A DNA stretch of 64,000 nt from contig JAZUIN010000119.1 in the NCBI GenBank assembly GCA_045642225.1, positions 5,889-69,888 of the forward strand, written 5' to 3'. This document shows positions 34,359 to 43,795 of the stretch, in pieces. Position 1 is the stretch's first letter, and every line of letters begins with the position of its first letter. The notes below the pieces were generated by a model, which was not told the DNA's origin, searched no databases, and saw only the letters and a list, made by a program, of their open reading frames with translations. Made by a program: the position numbers and the translations under genes. This stretch comes from RUG191 sp045642225 (GTDB lineage Bacteria; Bacillota; Clostridia; Lachnospirales; Lachnospiraceae).

Positions 34359-36353
34359 TTAATTCAACATTTCAAGTAATTGTTCTTCAGAAAGTATCTC
34401 AATTCCCAAATCTTGCGCTTTCGTCAACTTGCTGCCTGCATTTTCTCCTGCTACAAGATATGTAGTCTTCTTAGAAACTGAGCCTGTAACCTTGCCACCG
34501 TTTTCTTCAATAAGCGCTGCCGCAGCCTTCCTGTCCATAGTTGGAAGTGTTCCCGTTATTACAAATGTGCTTCCCTCTAATATATTTGAAACACCAACAT
34601 TTTCACTTTCCATGTTAACACCATACTCCTGTAGGCGTAGTATGATATCAACATTTTCTTCCTTCTGGAAATATTCATGTATTGCGTTAGCACTTATTTC
34701 TCCAACATCCTCTACCTGAGTCAATGCTTCAACAGAAGCATTTCGAAGCTCATTTATATTTCCAAAATACTTCATCAAAGTCTTTGCCGTATTCTTACCT
34801 ACGTTAGGAATTCCCAAACCAGTAAGCAATTTACTAGCATCGTTATTCTTGCTTTCTTCGATTACAGCAAGTAGCTTATCAGTATTTTTTTCTTTACCAA
34901 TAATACCTTTTTCGATTAATTCATCCCTTGAATTCTTAAGCACAAAAATATCCGCAACATCCTTAATATAGCCTTGCTTAACTAATTCAATTATATACGA
35001 GCTTCCAAACCCTTTGATATCCATAGCGTCTCTGCCCACAAAATTAATCAAATGGTTTTCTAGCTGTGCCGGACAAGTTGGTGACGTACATATATAATTT
35101 GCAGTGCCCTTCTCTCTTACTGTTGGCGCATTGCACACTGGACATGTATTAGGTATTTTAAATGTAGTAGTGCCCTTAGGTCTCTTGCTATGAACTACAG
35201 ACTTAATCTTAGGGATAATCTCTCCTGACTTGTATACAAGAATTGTATCTCCGATTCCTACATTTAACTCATCTATAAAATCTTGATTGTGAAGAGTAGC
35301 ACGACTTACAGAAGTACCACAAAGCCTAATTGGTTCAAATACAGCAGTTGGATTAATTCTTCCCGTTCTTCCGACCGTCAATTCTACAGACAAAAGCTTA
35401 GTCTCTTTCTCTTCTGGTGGATACTTATAAGCTATAGCCCAGCGAGGAACCTTTGAAGTTTGTCCTAACATTTCTCTATCTGCAAAACTATTGAGCTTGA
35501 TTACTGCACCGTCTATATCGTATCCTAGCTCTCCACGCTTCTCACCTATTTCTTGTATTGCTGCCCATACTTCGTCCGCCTTATGGCATACTCTATACTC
35601 TTCTATAGTTCTAATGCCTTGACTATGCATAAATTCATAGCTTTGGGTGTGAGTCTCAAATACTTTACCTATTACTTCTTGCAAATTAAAAATAAACAAA
35701 GACAAATTACGTTCTTTAACAATCTTAGGATCTAATTGACGTAGCGAGCCTGCAGCACAGTTTCTAGGATTAGCAAAAAGCTTCTTACCATTTAATTCTT
35801 GAAGCTCGTTAACCTTGTCAAAACTTTCATTTGACATATAAACCTCACCGCGAACTTCAAAATATTCTAAAGGCTCATTGAGTGCTTCAACAACATCATC
35901 AATCATCTTCGCATTAAGCGTTACATCTTCTCCGAAGTTTACTCCGTCTCCTCTAGTTTCTGCCAAAGTAAGCTTGCCATTTTCATAACGAAGAGACATT
36001 GACAAACCATCTATCTTGTACTCCACTACAAACTCAGGATTATCTAGTTTCTCTTGCATTTCTTCAACAAAGCTAACCACTTCTTCCTTAGAAAATACAT
36101 CTTGTAAACTAAGCATAGCATTACGATGTTGAACACTATTTCCTGCTTCCTTCTTAGCTGTACCGCCAACCTTTTGAGTTGGTGAAGAAGGGTCTATAAG
36201 CTCAGGGTTAGCCTTCTCTAACTCCTTCAAACGATTCATCATCATATCATATTCATAATCTGTAATTTCTGGCTCATCCAAATTATAATATCTGTTAATA
36301 TGATATTCTATTTCTTCTCTTAATTTATTGATTTCAGTCCTTGCGTCTGACAT
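34359..36353 (-). CDS. ligA: NAD-dependent DNA ligase LigA
   Basis: LigA seals nicks using NAD. Domain order: Ia (REEIEYHINRYYNLDEPEITDYEYD), adenylation domain with the catalytic Lys in VVEYKIDGLSMSLRYE, OB fold, four-cysteine zinc finger (CPVCNAP to CTSPTCPAQ), helix-hairpin-helix repeats and a C-terminal BRCT (GSTFVITGTLPTMDRKAAA). The start at 36353 (MSDARTEINK) is set by AAAGGG; a longer frame to 36386 enters the upstream gene. Length is 664 residues, normal. It follows the pseudouridine synthase gene by 22 bases. Confidence 0.96.
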   Translation of the reverse strand: MSDARTEINKLREEIEYHINRYYNLDEPEITDYEYDMMMNRLKELEKANPELIDPSSPTQKVGGTAKKEAGNSVQHRNAMLSLQDVFSKEEVVSFVEEMQEKLDNPEFVVEYKIDGLSMSLRYENGKLTLAETRGDGVNFGEDVTLNAKMIDDVVEALNEPLEYFEVRGEVYMSNESFDKVNELQELNGKKLFANPRNCAAGSLRQLDPKIVKERNLSLFIFNLQEVIGKVFETHTQSYEFMHSQGIRTIEEYRVCHKADEVWAAIQEIGEKRGELGYDIDGAVIKLNSFADREMLGQTSKVPRWAIAYKYPPEEKETKLLSVELTVGRTGRINPTAVFEPIRLCGTSVSRATLHNQDFIDELNVGIGDTILVYKSGEIIPKIKSVVHSKRPKGTTTFKIPNTCPVCNAPTVREKGTANYICTSPTCPAQLENHLINFVGRDAMDIKGFGSSYIIELVKQGYIKDVADIFVLKNSRDELIEKGIIGKEKNTDKLLAVIEESKNNDASKLLTGLGIPNVGKNTAKTLMKYFGNINELRNASVEALTQVEDVGEISANAIHEYFQKEENVDIILRLQEYGVNMESENVGVSNILEGSTFVITGTLPTMDRKAAAALIEENGGKVTGSVSKKTTYLVAGENAGSKLTKAQDLGIEILSEEQLLEMLN

Positions 36354-36375
36354 ATTATACCCTTTCACAAATGCA

Positions 36376-37083
36376 TTACTTTGCAATCAATTTCATCAAT
36401 TCCTGATATTCTGCTCCTTCAACCTTGCGATACTCGCCTTCTTTTAGATTTCCAAGCTTAACATTCATAACTCTCACCCTCTTAAGACTTGTCACTCTAT
36501 AACCGCAAGCTTTGACCATCCTTCTAATTTGCCTATTTAGTCCTTGTGTAAGAATTATTGAAAATGTGTTATCACTTATGGATTTCACGACACATTTTCT
36601 AGTTGTCGCATCAAGCTCTTCAAGATAAATTCCATTTCGCATTTTCACAAGAAAGTCGCTACTTATCTTCTTATTAACTTTAACAATATATTCTTTCTCG
36701 TGGAAGTTTCTCGCCTTTAGAATTCCATTTACGATATCACCTTGATTCGTAAGAAGTATCAAGCCTGTAGACTCTTTATCAAGCCTTCCTATAGGATAAA
36801 TTCTAGACGAATAGTTGATATAATCTACGATATTATTTTCTTCCATCTTCTCGGAAGTACAGACAATTCCTCTTGGTTTGTTAAATGCTAATAATACCGG
36901 CTCGTCTTTACTTTCAACCTTTTTTCCACAAAAATAAACTTCCATGCCATCTGAGACTTGATCACCTACGGTAGCAATTCTTCCGTCTATTTTTACATTT
37001 CCATTTGCAATTTGTCTATCAGCTTCTCTTCTAGAGCAAACGCCCATAGTAGATAAATATTTATTAATTCTAATAATTATCAC
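36376..37083 (-). CDS. 23S rRNA pseudouridine synthase (RluF-like)
   Basis: An N-terminal S4 domain (INKYLSTMGVCSRREADRQI) precedes an RsuA/RluB/RluF-type synthase domain with the catalytic aspartate in YPIGRLDKESTGLILLT and the conserved GLNRQIRRMVKACGYRV. The RQIRRM context is like RluF, which modifies 23S rRNA, but the exact target cannot be set. The start is uncertain: the only good ribosome site (AAGAGGTGATA) sits over the GTG at 37083 and would best serve the ATT at 37074, which would give the family's usual MRINKYLS. I give the GTG here as the nearest standard codon. Confidence 0.85.
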   Translation of the reverse strand: MIIIRINKYLSTMGVCSRREADRQIANGNVKIDGRIATVGDQVSDGMEVYFCGKKVESKDEPVLLAFNKPRGIVCTSEKMEENNIVDYINYSSRIYPIGRLDKESTGLILLTNQGDIVNGILKARNFHEKEYIVKVNKKISSDFLVKMRNGIYLEELDATTRKCVVKSISDNTFSIILTQGLNRQIRRMVKACGYRVTSLKRVRVMNVKLGNLKEGEYRKVEGAEYQELMKLIAK

Positions 37084-37095
37084 CTCTTGTAATAA

Positions 37096-37128
37096 CAAAA
37101 ATTAAGGAAAGGTCAAGGACCTTTCCTT
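37096..37128 (-). terminator. Rho-independent terminator of the SH3 gene
   Basis: AAGGAAAGG and CCTTTCCTT pair perfectly around 7 bases; on the minus strand AATTTTTG follows. It lies 25 bases after the SH3-protein stop and just before the pseudouridine synthase ribosome site. Confidence 0.88.
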
Positions 37129-37152
37129 AAAGCGTAAATCAAATTAAAATTC

Positions 37153-38394
37153 TTATCTTAAGAACTCAGTCTTAATATATCCTTCTTGACCGTTAAATGA
37201 AACTTTAGACCAACCTTCTGGATACTCTTCAATGACTGTAACCTTATTACCTGGAATAGCTCCAGCTATACGAGATGCTGTCTCACTCATACCAGAACGA
37301 ACATTAACTGATTGTGTTAACTCTATAACCTTGTTCACTGGTGTAGCCGCTGCTGGTTGAGCTGCTGGTGCTTCAGGTGCCGCTGGTGCAGCCGCTTCAA
37401 CATACTCACTCTTTACATAAGCCTTAGTTCCATTATAGTCAATCTTAGTAAATCCATTTTCTTCGCCGTACTTAGTAACTTGTGTACCACCTTCTATTGT
37501 ACCAAGCTTATCACCATTCTCTGATGCGCTAGCTCTAACATTTACTTTCTCTTTGATTGTAACTACTGTCTTATTTGCCTCTTCAGCAGCATCTTGTTGT
37601 GCTTTAGCTGCCGCTGCTGCAGCATCTTGTTGTGCCTTAATTGCTGCATCCTCAGCTTCCTTTTGCTTCGCTTGAGCAATTGCTTGCTGTTGAGCCTTCT
37701 GAGCTTGATTTTGAGCCTTCCACTCACCTATCTTAGTTGGAAGTGTCTCTTTAACTAATTTCTCTAAATTAGCATCCGCTGCAAATGCACTATCAAGTTC
37801 TGCAGAAACCTTTGACTTAAGTGTCATTGTATCATCTCTTTGACGATAAATATCAATTACTTCTGCGACATCTGCATCCATAGCATTTTCTTGCTCTTGT
37901 TGATTAAAGTTACTATATACATTATCGATATATAAAATACCATTCTCATTTGTTCTTACATAGAAGAAGTCAAGTCCTGGAGCTGCAGTATTTACACCTA
38001 CAAACTTCTCTTTGACGTATACACTTACTAAGTAAGAATCTTTCTCTAAGCCCTTCTTAGAATATACATCAACTACGTTAAAGGCTTCTATATATTGACT
38101 TAACATCTTGATGTAACTCTTCTCACTATCACTTATTGGAGTTGCATATGTTGTTAATACATCAACATTTCCCGCAGCATAATTACTATAGTAATTCTCA
38201 ATCAATGAGTTAAGCTCTGGATGAGCATTTACTTCAAATTCCTCATACACTCCTGATTGATTCTGATCTAGTGTAGACTTCTTACTAATAACAAAAATTG
38301 TCATTAATATAATTGCAATAAACACTAGAACTGCCAAAAAATATCTCCAATATTTTTGAACAAACTCTATACATGTATTCCACATATTCTTCAT
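37153..38394 (-). CDS. Membrane-anchored protein with two bacterial SH3 domains
   Basis: A single membrane helix near the start (RYFLAVLVFIAIILMTIFVI) places the rest outside the cell. Residues about 55-190 form a mixed globular region with NTF2-like character (YYSNYAAGNVDVLTTYATPI). An Ala/Gln-rich helix (about 215-265) acts as a stalk, then two SH3-type domains follow: VKVNVRASASENGDKLGTIE-like and VNVRSGMSETASRIAG, joined by a Pro/Ala linker. Such domains bind peptidoglycan or envelope proteins, so a cell-wall role is inferred. GGAGG precedes the ATG. It stands alone between a tRNA and its terminator. Confidence 0.82.
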   Translation of the reverse strand: MKNMWNTCIEFVQKYWRYFLAVLVFIAIILMTIFVISKKSTLDQNQSGVYEEFEVNAHPELNSLIENYYSNYAAGNVDVLTTYATPISDSEKSYIKMLSQYIEAFNVVDVYSKKGLEKDSYLVSVYVKEKFVGVNTAAPGLDFFYVRTNENGILYIDNVYSNFNQQEQENAMDADVAEVIDIYRQRDDTMTLKSKVSAELDSAFAADANLEKLVKETLPTKIGEWKAQNQAQKAQQQAIAQAKQKEAEDAAIKAQQDAAAAAAKAQQDAAEEANKTVVTIKEKVNVRASASENGDKLGTIEGGTQVTKYGEENGFTKIDYNGTKAYVKSEYVEAAAPAAPEAPAAQPAAATPVNKVIELTQSVNVRSGMSETASRIAGAIPGNKVTVIEEYPEGWSKVSFNGQEGYIKTEFLR

Positions 38395-38427
38395 AAAAAT
38401 TTCCTCCGAATATTCATCATCAACTTA

Positions 38428-38501
38428 TGTAGACGACTGGATTCGAACCAGCGGTCTTCGGAGTCGGAGTCCGATGCGTTATCCAACTACGCTACGCCTA
38501 C
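38428..38501 (-). tRNA. tRNA-Arg (CCG anticodon)
   Basis: A 74-base cloverleaf on the minus strand: acceptor GTAGGCG/CGTCTAC with discriminator A, anticodon stem TCGGA/TCCGA around CTCCGAC (anticodon CCG, reads CGG), T-arm CTGG/CCAG with TTCGAAT. No CCA is encoded. Confidence 0.93.
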
Positions 38502-38570
38502 TGGTATCCATAAACAACCACATAAATTCTATCAAAATTAATTATTAAAGTCAAATCAGTATATGTCAAA

Positions 38571-39071
38571 TTATAATTTGATTTTACTCTCTATTTCGTT
38601 ACAAATGTCTAGAATTTTACCATCTGCACAAACTCGAATAGTATGCGCCTTGTCATACAATGGCTTTCTTTCATCCATTAATTCTTGAATTCCTTCAACA
38701 CTCATCTTGCCTTCTAACAAAGGTCTATTCTTTGTATCCTTCACACGATTAAATACGGTATTAGCTTTCGCTTCTAGAAGTACAACCTCGCCTGAGTTCT
38801 TCATCATCTCAATATTTTCTTGAGATTTAATAATTCCTCCTCCACAAGAAACAATCAAGTCATCTTTGCTTGAAATGTCTTGCAACACTTCTTTTTCTAC
38901 TTGTCTAAAATACGTCTCACCCTTCTCAGAAAAAATTTCCGGAATAGACATACCTTCACGCTTTACAATTTCATCATCAGTATCAATCAGCTTACAGCCT
39001 AATTTTTTTGCTAACTTTTCTCCTATGGTTGACTTTCCTGTCCCCATAAATCCTATCAAATAAATAATCAT
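38571..39071 (-). CDS. aroK: Shikimate kinase
   Basis: AroK phosphorylates shikimate at O3. The P-loop is FMGTGKSTIGEKLA, followed by the shikimate-binding IDTDDEIV, the conserved ETYFRQVEKEVL and CGGGI, and the lid RPLLEGK. Product is 166 residues, normal. AAGGATAGAAG precedes the ATG. It lies 11 bases after aroD, in the same direction, with aroE divergent beyond, so three steps of the shikimate pathway sit together. Confidence 0.95.
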   Translation of the reverse strand: MIIYLIGFMGTGKSTIGEKLAKKLGCKLIDTDDEIVKREGMSIPEIFSEKGETYFRQVEKEVLQDISSKDDLIVSCGGGIIKSQENIEMMKNSGEVVLLEAKANTVFNRVKDTKNRPLLEGKMSVEGIQELMDERKPLYDKAHTIRVCADGKILDICNEIESKIKL

Positions 39072-39082
39072 CTTCTATCCTT

Positions 39083-39814
39083 CTAATTCATATTTTTGAG
39101 AATCTGAGTTAATAGATTAAACTCAACTTGTCCTGGCGCACTGCCTACTCCCTTGCTACCAAATGTAAGACACGAACCAGTAACATTTCCTGCAATTCTA
39201 GTTACCTTACCTAAATCTCCCATAGACATTGTAATTAATAGCTTATCGCTTTGCTCGCCAAACTCATTAGAAACTCTCATAAGATTAAGAACATCCTCAC
39301 GGTTAGTTGGCATAACTGCAAGCTTTACGATGTCAGTATCGCTCTCTCCCATCTTAGACAACATATCCTTCATAATGTCGCAAGAAGGTGTACTATCAAA
39401 TTCATGATGGGATGCAATAACACTAGCTCCATTCCCCTTAATAGTGTTAATCAACTCTTGTGGATTAGCATATGTGAAATATTCCACATCTATGTAATCT
39501 GCAGCTTGACATTCACTGATAAATGTTAAGCATTCAATCATTGCTTCTTCATCATAATCACACTGTCCGCCCTCTGCCTTAGTTCTTATAGTAGCTATAA
39601 AAAGAGTATCCTTCATAAGCTTCGCAAGCTCACTAAGACAGTTTCTCAACGCCTCTTTATCGCTTAACTTTTCAAAGAAATCAAGTCTAACCTCTATAAC
39701 CTTAACATTTTCCTCAATTAATTGCTTAGCCTGCTCAATAATATCGTTCGCACTTTCTGCAATAATAGGTACGCAAACAGTTGGATTATAGTTTTCTAAT
39801 CTTACCTTACTCAT
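39083..39814 (-). CDS. aroD: Type I 3-dehydroquinate dehydratase
   Basis: AroD dehydrates 3-dehydroquinate to dehydroshikimate. The Schiff-base lysine is in DIVKLAVMPTN and the catalytic histidine in IASHHEFDSTP; the EVRLDFFEKL and RTKAEGGQCDYDEE strands of the barrel are typical of the class I enzyme. Product is 243 residues. GTGGGATAA precedes the ATG. It starts 167 bases from the divergent aroE, an AT-rich interval with no obvious gene; a TTGACA at about 39918 may belong to a promoter for aroE, but its -10 box is poor. Confidence 0.95.
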   Translation of the reverse strand: MSKVRLENYNPTVCVPIIAESANDIIEQAKQLIEENVKVIEVRLDFFEKLSDKEALRNCLSELAKLMKDTLFIATIRTKAEGGQCDYDEEAMIECLTFISECQAADYIDVEYFTYANPQELINTIKGNGASVIASHHEFDSTPSCDIMKDMLSKMGESDTDIVKLAVMPTNREDVLNLMRVSNEFGEQSDKLLITMSMGDLGKVTRIAGNVTGSCLTFGSKGVGSAPGQVEFNLLTQILKNMN

Positions 39815-39980
39815 TTATCCCACATGGTCTTCAACTCATTCGACCAACAATCCTTTCAAAAACCTAAATCAAATTCTATCATATATCACTGTCTCTTACC
39901 ACTTATTAACATCTATAAATTGACAATTATTTTAATATATATCAAAATATATAGATATCAAATGAAACGGAGCACAAAAT

Positions 39981-40829
39981 ATGAATAAACAATTTGCCTG
40001 CTTAATCGGCTCGCCCGTAGCACATAGTATTTCACCAGCAATGCACAATAAATCTTTTGAGTATCACAATATTAATGCAAACTACGAAGCCATTGATATT
40101 GCGAAGGAAGATTTGCCAAATATAATCTCTCGATTTAGGGAGAAGGATTTTCTTGGAAGCAACGTTACAATGCCACACAAGACAAATGTAATTCCTTTTA
40201 TGGACGAATTGCATCCTAGTGCAAAGTTATCTAATTCAGTAAATACAATTGTTCCACGCGACGGGAAATTAATCGGATACTCTACAGATGGTGCTGGATT
40301 TATAGATTCACTCTCTGAAATCGATGTAAATATAACTGACAAAATTATAACAATTATTGGTGCTGGCGGCGCTGCTACTTCAATCATTGTTCAAGCAGCT
40401 TTAGATTCTGCTAATACAATTAACATTTTAAAGAGAAAATCATCAACTTATGAAAAAACTGTAGAATTTGCTGCAGAAGTTGATGCTGCGACAGAATGCA
40501 CTGTAAATGTAATTGATTTAGCTGATAAAGCAACTGTAAAAAATGTTCTAGACAAAACGGACATTTTAATCAATGCAACTCCGATAGGAATGAGCGACTA
40601 TCCTGGAACACCGATTGACAAGAAGCTTCTTAATTCAAATCTAGTTGTTGCTGATTTGATTTATGAAACAACTGAGACACAGTTATTAAAAGATGCAAAA
40701 AGCCTTGGCTGTAAATGTATGAACGGCGAATTTATGCTTTTGTATCAAGGAGCCAGAAGCTTTAAATATTGGACAAAACTTGATATGCCAATTAATTTAA
40801 TAAAAAAAGAAGTATTCCATGTCAAATAG
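39981..40829 (+). CDS. aroE: Shikimate dehydrogenase
   Basis: AroE reduces dehydroshikimate with NADPH. N-terminal substrate-binding motifs GSPVAHSISPAMHN and NVTMPHKTNVIPF (with the catalytic Lys) are intact, followed by the NADP loop IIGAGGAATSIIVQA and the C-terminal MLLYQGARSFKYWT. Length 282 is normal. CGGAG precedes the ATG. It is one of few plus-strand genes, divergent from aroD-aroK and convergent with the Nudix gene. The terminator of the Nudix gene (40802-40837) overlaps its last codons and stop. Confidence 0.95.
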   Translation: MNKQFACLIGSPVAHSISPAMHNKSFEYHNINANYEAIDIAKEDLPNIISRFREKDFLGSNVTMPHKTNVIPFMDELHPSAKLSNSVNTIVPRDGKLIGYSTDGAGFIDSLSEIDVNITDKIITIIGAGGAATSIIVQAALDSANTINILKRKSSTYEKTVEFAAEVDAATECTVNVIDLADKATVKNVLDKTDILINATPIGMSDYPGTPIDKKLLNSNLVVADLIYETTETQLLKDAKSLGCKCMNGEFMLLYQGARSFKYWTKLDMPINLIKKEVFHVK

Positions 40830-40837
40830 AATACTTC
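40802..40837 (-). terminator. Terminator of the Nudix gene inside the aroE 3' end
   Basis: GAAGTATTC (40809-40817) and GAATACTTC (40829-40837) form a perfect 9-bp stem; on the minus strand seven T's follow. The aroE stop TAG at 40827-40829 lies within it. Confidence 0.8.
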
Positions 40838-40851
40838 AAACAAGCTAAAAA

Positions 40852-41397
40852 TTATTTTTCTGAATTAAGTATATTTGCGTAGGCGAGAATTGCAGATACA
40901 GTCTTTGAATCTTGAATCTCACCTGCGTAAATTTTTTGCAATAATTCATCTAACTCAAACTCATATACGTTAATACTTTCTGCCTCGTCTAAATGCTGTT
41001 CACCTGGAACTAAATCCTTTGCCAAATATACATCTATAAATTCATTACAAAAGGCAACTGTCGTCTTAAGCGACAACATCTTAGTGATATTATCAGAACG
41101 ATATCCTGTCTCTTCTTCTAATTCTCTTCTAGCACACACTAACGTATCTTCTGTCTTGCTATCTCTTGAACCAGCAGGAACCTCTAATGTATATCTTTCT
41201 AACGCATGTCGATATTGCTTTACCATGATAATTTTGCCATTAGGTAACACAGGTAAAACACAAGCAGCTCCCATTCTATGTTCTATATAATCCCACACTT
41301 CATGATTACCATTTGGAAGTAACATATAGTCTTCATAGACATCTACAATCGACCCTTTATGTACCAATGTTCTTTTCTCTGTAATAACATGCTCCAT
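40852..41397 (-). CDS. Nudix hydrolase (ADP-ribose pyrophosphatase type)
   Basis: The Nudix box begins at GSRDSKTEDTLVCARRE and continues LEEETGY, matching Gx5Ex7REUxEExGU apart from one spacing residue variant. The N-terminal VYEDYMLLPNGNHEVWDYIEHR and MVKQYRHALERYTLEVPAGS are the usual dimer and substrate-binding parts of ADP-ribose pyrophosphatases. It should hydrolyse ADP-ribose or related nucleoside diphosphate compounds. The ribosome site is AAGGGC. It is a single-gene unit with its own terminator. Confidence 0.88.
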   Translation of the reverse strand: MEHVITEKRTLVHKGSIVDVYEDYMLLPNGNHEVWDYIEHRMGAACVLPVLPNGKIIMVKQYRHALERYTLEVPAGSRDSKTEDTLVCARRELEEETGYRSDNITKMLSLKTTVAFCNEFIDVYLAKDLVPGEQHLDEAESINVYEFELDELLQKIYAGEIQDSKTVSAILAYANILNSEK

Positions 41398-41432
41398 AAT
41401 AAATTCGCCCTTTCTTATTTTTCATTCATTTG

Positions 41433-41470
41433 TAAAAAAATAATCGCAGACCTTACTTTAAGATCTGCGA
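41433..41470 (-). terminator. Rho-independent terminator of rny
   Basis: TCGCAGA-C-CTT pairs with AAG-A-TCTGCGA; on the minus strand ATTATTTTTTTAC follows. It lies 20 bases after the rny stop. Confidence 0.9.
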
Positions 41471-41490
41471 TTAAATAAATCTTATTGATT

Positions 41491-43053
41491 CTATTTCGCG
41501 TAATCAGTAACTCTAGATTCTCTAATAACGTTTACCTTAATTTGACCTGGATAATCTAATTCAGATTCAATCCTCTTAGAAATATCACGAGCCATGATAA
41601 CCATTTCAGAATCAGTTACCTGCTCAGGAACTACCATTACACGAACCTCTCTACCTGCCTGAATAGCAAAAGATTTCTCAACACCCTTAAAGTCGTTGGT
41701 TATTTCTTCTAACTGTTGTAATCTGTTGGAGTAAGTCTCCATTGTCTCTCTTCTTGCACCTGGTCTTGCAGCCGAAATTGCATCAGCAGCTTGAACTATA
41801 CATGCAATCAATGTCTCTGGTTCTACATCACCATGATGTGCTTCAACTGCGTTAATAACAGTATGTGATTCTTTATACTTCTTACACAAATCAGCACCTA
41901 ATTGAATATGTGTTCCTTGAACACCCTCATCATGATCTATTGACTTACCAATATCATGTAGTAAACCTGCACGTTTTGCAACTCTAACATCTACGCCAAG
42001 TTCTCCTGCTAATAAGCCAGACAACTGTGACACTTCGATAGAATGCTTCAACGCATTTTGTCCAAAACTTGTTCTAAACTTCATACGTCCAAGAAGCTTT
42101 AACAATTCAGGATGAATTCCATTAACACCACACTCAAGTGCAGCTGCATCACCCTCTTCACGAATTAATGTTTCAACTTCCTTCTGTGCTTTCTCAACCA
42201 TCTCTTCAATTCTTGCAGGATGGATTCTTCCATCTACAATAAGCTTTTCAAGAGCAACACGTGCGATTTCACGACGTACTGGATCAAAAGCTGATAGAAC
42301 TACTGCTTCTGGTGTATCATCAATAATTAATTCTACTCCAGTCATAGTTTCTAACGTACGAATATTACGTCCTTCTCTACCAATGATTCTACCCTTCATA
42401 TCATCACTTGGTAAAGGTACAACAGAAATTGTTGCCTCTGCTACGTGATCTGCAGCACACTTTTGAATTGCTGTAACTACGATATCACGAGCTTTCTTGT
42501 TTGCTTCGTCTTTAGCTTGAGCAAGTGTCTCTTTAATTAACTTTGCTGCGTCAAGCTTAACATCTTCTTCAACAGTTTGTAATAATTGTTCTTTTGCTTG
42601 TTCGGAGGTTAGTCCCGAGATTCTTTCTAGTTCCTGTACTCTTTGCTTGCTTAATTTAGCTACTTCTTCTTTCTCTTTGCTTAATTTAGATTCGCGATTA
42701 TTTAACTCATTCTCACGCTTCTCTAAAGCATCAAGCTTGCGATCAACATTCTCTTCCTTTTGTGCTACACGATGTTCATTCCTTTGCATTTCAGAACGAC
42801 GCTCACGAATTTCTTTGTCTAGTTCATTCTTCTGCTTCAAGGCATCTTCTTTAGCTTCAATTAAAGCTTCGCGCTTCTTAGATTCTGCTGTTTTGACAGC
42901 ATCGTCTATAATCTTACGAGCTTTATTCTCTGCACTATCTACCTTATTCTCAGCTTCCTTTCTATGAACATTCCTAGAAATAAGTAATGTAGTAATAATG
43001 GAAGTAATTACTGCAACAATAGCTACAATTGATACAACAATAATTCCAAGCAC
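41491..43053 (-). CDS. rny: Ribonuclease Y
   Basis: RNase Y is a membrane-bound endonuclease that starts mRNA decay. It has an N-terminal helix (IIVVSIVAIVAVITSIITTLL), a long charged coiled coil (about 30-200), a KH domain (MKGRIIGREGRNIRTLE) and an HD domain (GLLHDIGKSIDHD), followed by ARPGARRETMETY. At 520 residues it is full length. The start is a GTG at 43053 with AAGGAGG upstream. It lies downstream of recX and recA, a usual neighbour relation in Firmicutes, with an 88-base gap from recX. Confidence 0.96.
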   Translation of the reverse strand: MLGIIVVSIVAIVAVITSIITTLLISRNVHRKEAENKVDSAENKARKIIDDAVKTAESKKREALIEAKEDALKQKNELDKEIRERRSEMQRNEHRVAQKEENVDRKLDALEKRENELNNRESKLSKEKEEVAKLSKQRVQELERISGLTSEQAKEQLLQTVEEDVKLDAAKLIKETLAQAKDEANKKARDIVVTAIQKCAADHVAEATISVVPLPSDDMKGRIIGREGRNIRTLETMTGVELIIDDTPEAVVLSAFDPVRREIARVALEKLIVDGRIHPARIEEMVEKAQKEVETLIREEGDAAALECGVNGIHPELLKLLGRMKFRTSFGQNALKHSIEVSQLSGLLAGELGVDVRVAKRAGLLHDIGKSIDHDEGVQGTHIQLGADLCKKYKESHTVINAVEAHHGDVEPETLIACIVQAADAISAARPGARRETMETYSNRLQQLEEITNDFKGVEKSFAIQAGREVRVMVVPEQVTDSEMVIMARDISKRIESELDYPGQIKVNVIRESRVTDYAK

Positions 43054-43141
43054 AGGAGCACCTCCTTTATTTAATTTTTATTGTTCATATAACAAATTTG
43101 TTCAATGTCATACTATCAACGTTATTAATTTTATACATTTT

Positions 43142-43726
43142 CTACAAAGATGTCAAGACATCATCATATGTAAACCCTTTAGAAATTAAAAATCTAATCA
43201 TTTTCTCTTTATCTTTGCGCTCTGCTGTGTCAGGATTATATTTTTTCTTCTTAAGATAAGTCTTAATTAATTCTTTCTCGTCAACAGTGTATTCAGATTC
43301 TAATGCGTCTCTTATGATTTCTTTGTCAATTCCCTTCTGCATTAAATCCTGCTTGATTCTATTACGACTTCTGCTCTCTTGATGATATCTTACATACGAC
43401 AAGGCATACCTTTCGTCATCAATATAATGATATGACGTTACATATGCTATAGCTTCATCAATAGCCTCCTTTGGATAACCATTTCTTCTAAGCTTATCCT
43501 CTAATTGCTTATTAGTTCTATCCATTTTCTCTAATAAATGCATAGCTCTTTTCTTTGCTCTTGGAATTAAAACCTCTCTTAGAATTTCTTCATAGTTTTC
43601 TAAATCTTCGTTCTCTACAATATTATATTTTTGAACTTCTCTTTTATAAAGTTGAAAGTCTGTCCTGTTATCAAGACAGACTTTCACTTTTGTTTTGGTG
43701 AGATTTTCTATACTTACAACTAACAT
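43142..43726 (-). CDS. recX: Regulatory protein RecX
   Basis: RecX binds RecA filaments and limits their activity. The 194-residue product is helical and basic with three RecX repeats: AMHLLEKMDRTNKQLEDKL, the DERYALSYVRYHQESRSRNRI block and the C-terminal KEKMIRFLISKGFTYDDV. The start at 43726 (MLVVSIENL) is set by GGAG six bases upstream; the ORF extends four codons further without benefit. It follows recA by 70 bases on the same strand, so both may be SOS-induced from the recA promoter. Confidence 0.92.
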   Translation of the reverse strand: MLVVSIENLTKTKVKVCLDNRTDFQLYKREVQKYNIVENEDLENYEEILREVLIPRAKKRAMHLLEKMDRTNKQLEDKLRRNGYPKEAIDEAIAYVTSYHYIDDERYALSYVRYHQESRSRNRIKQDLMQKGIDKEIIRDALESEYTVDEKELIKTYLKKKKYNPDTAERKDKEKMIRFLISKGFTYDDVLTSL

Positions 43727-43795
43727 ATTAATCTCCATCTTCTAACAAATAATAATTATAGTCATTCATTTTCTTGTTGACTAAAAGTGAGGCAT

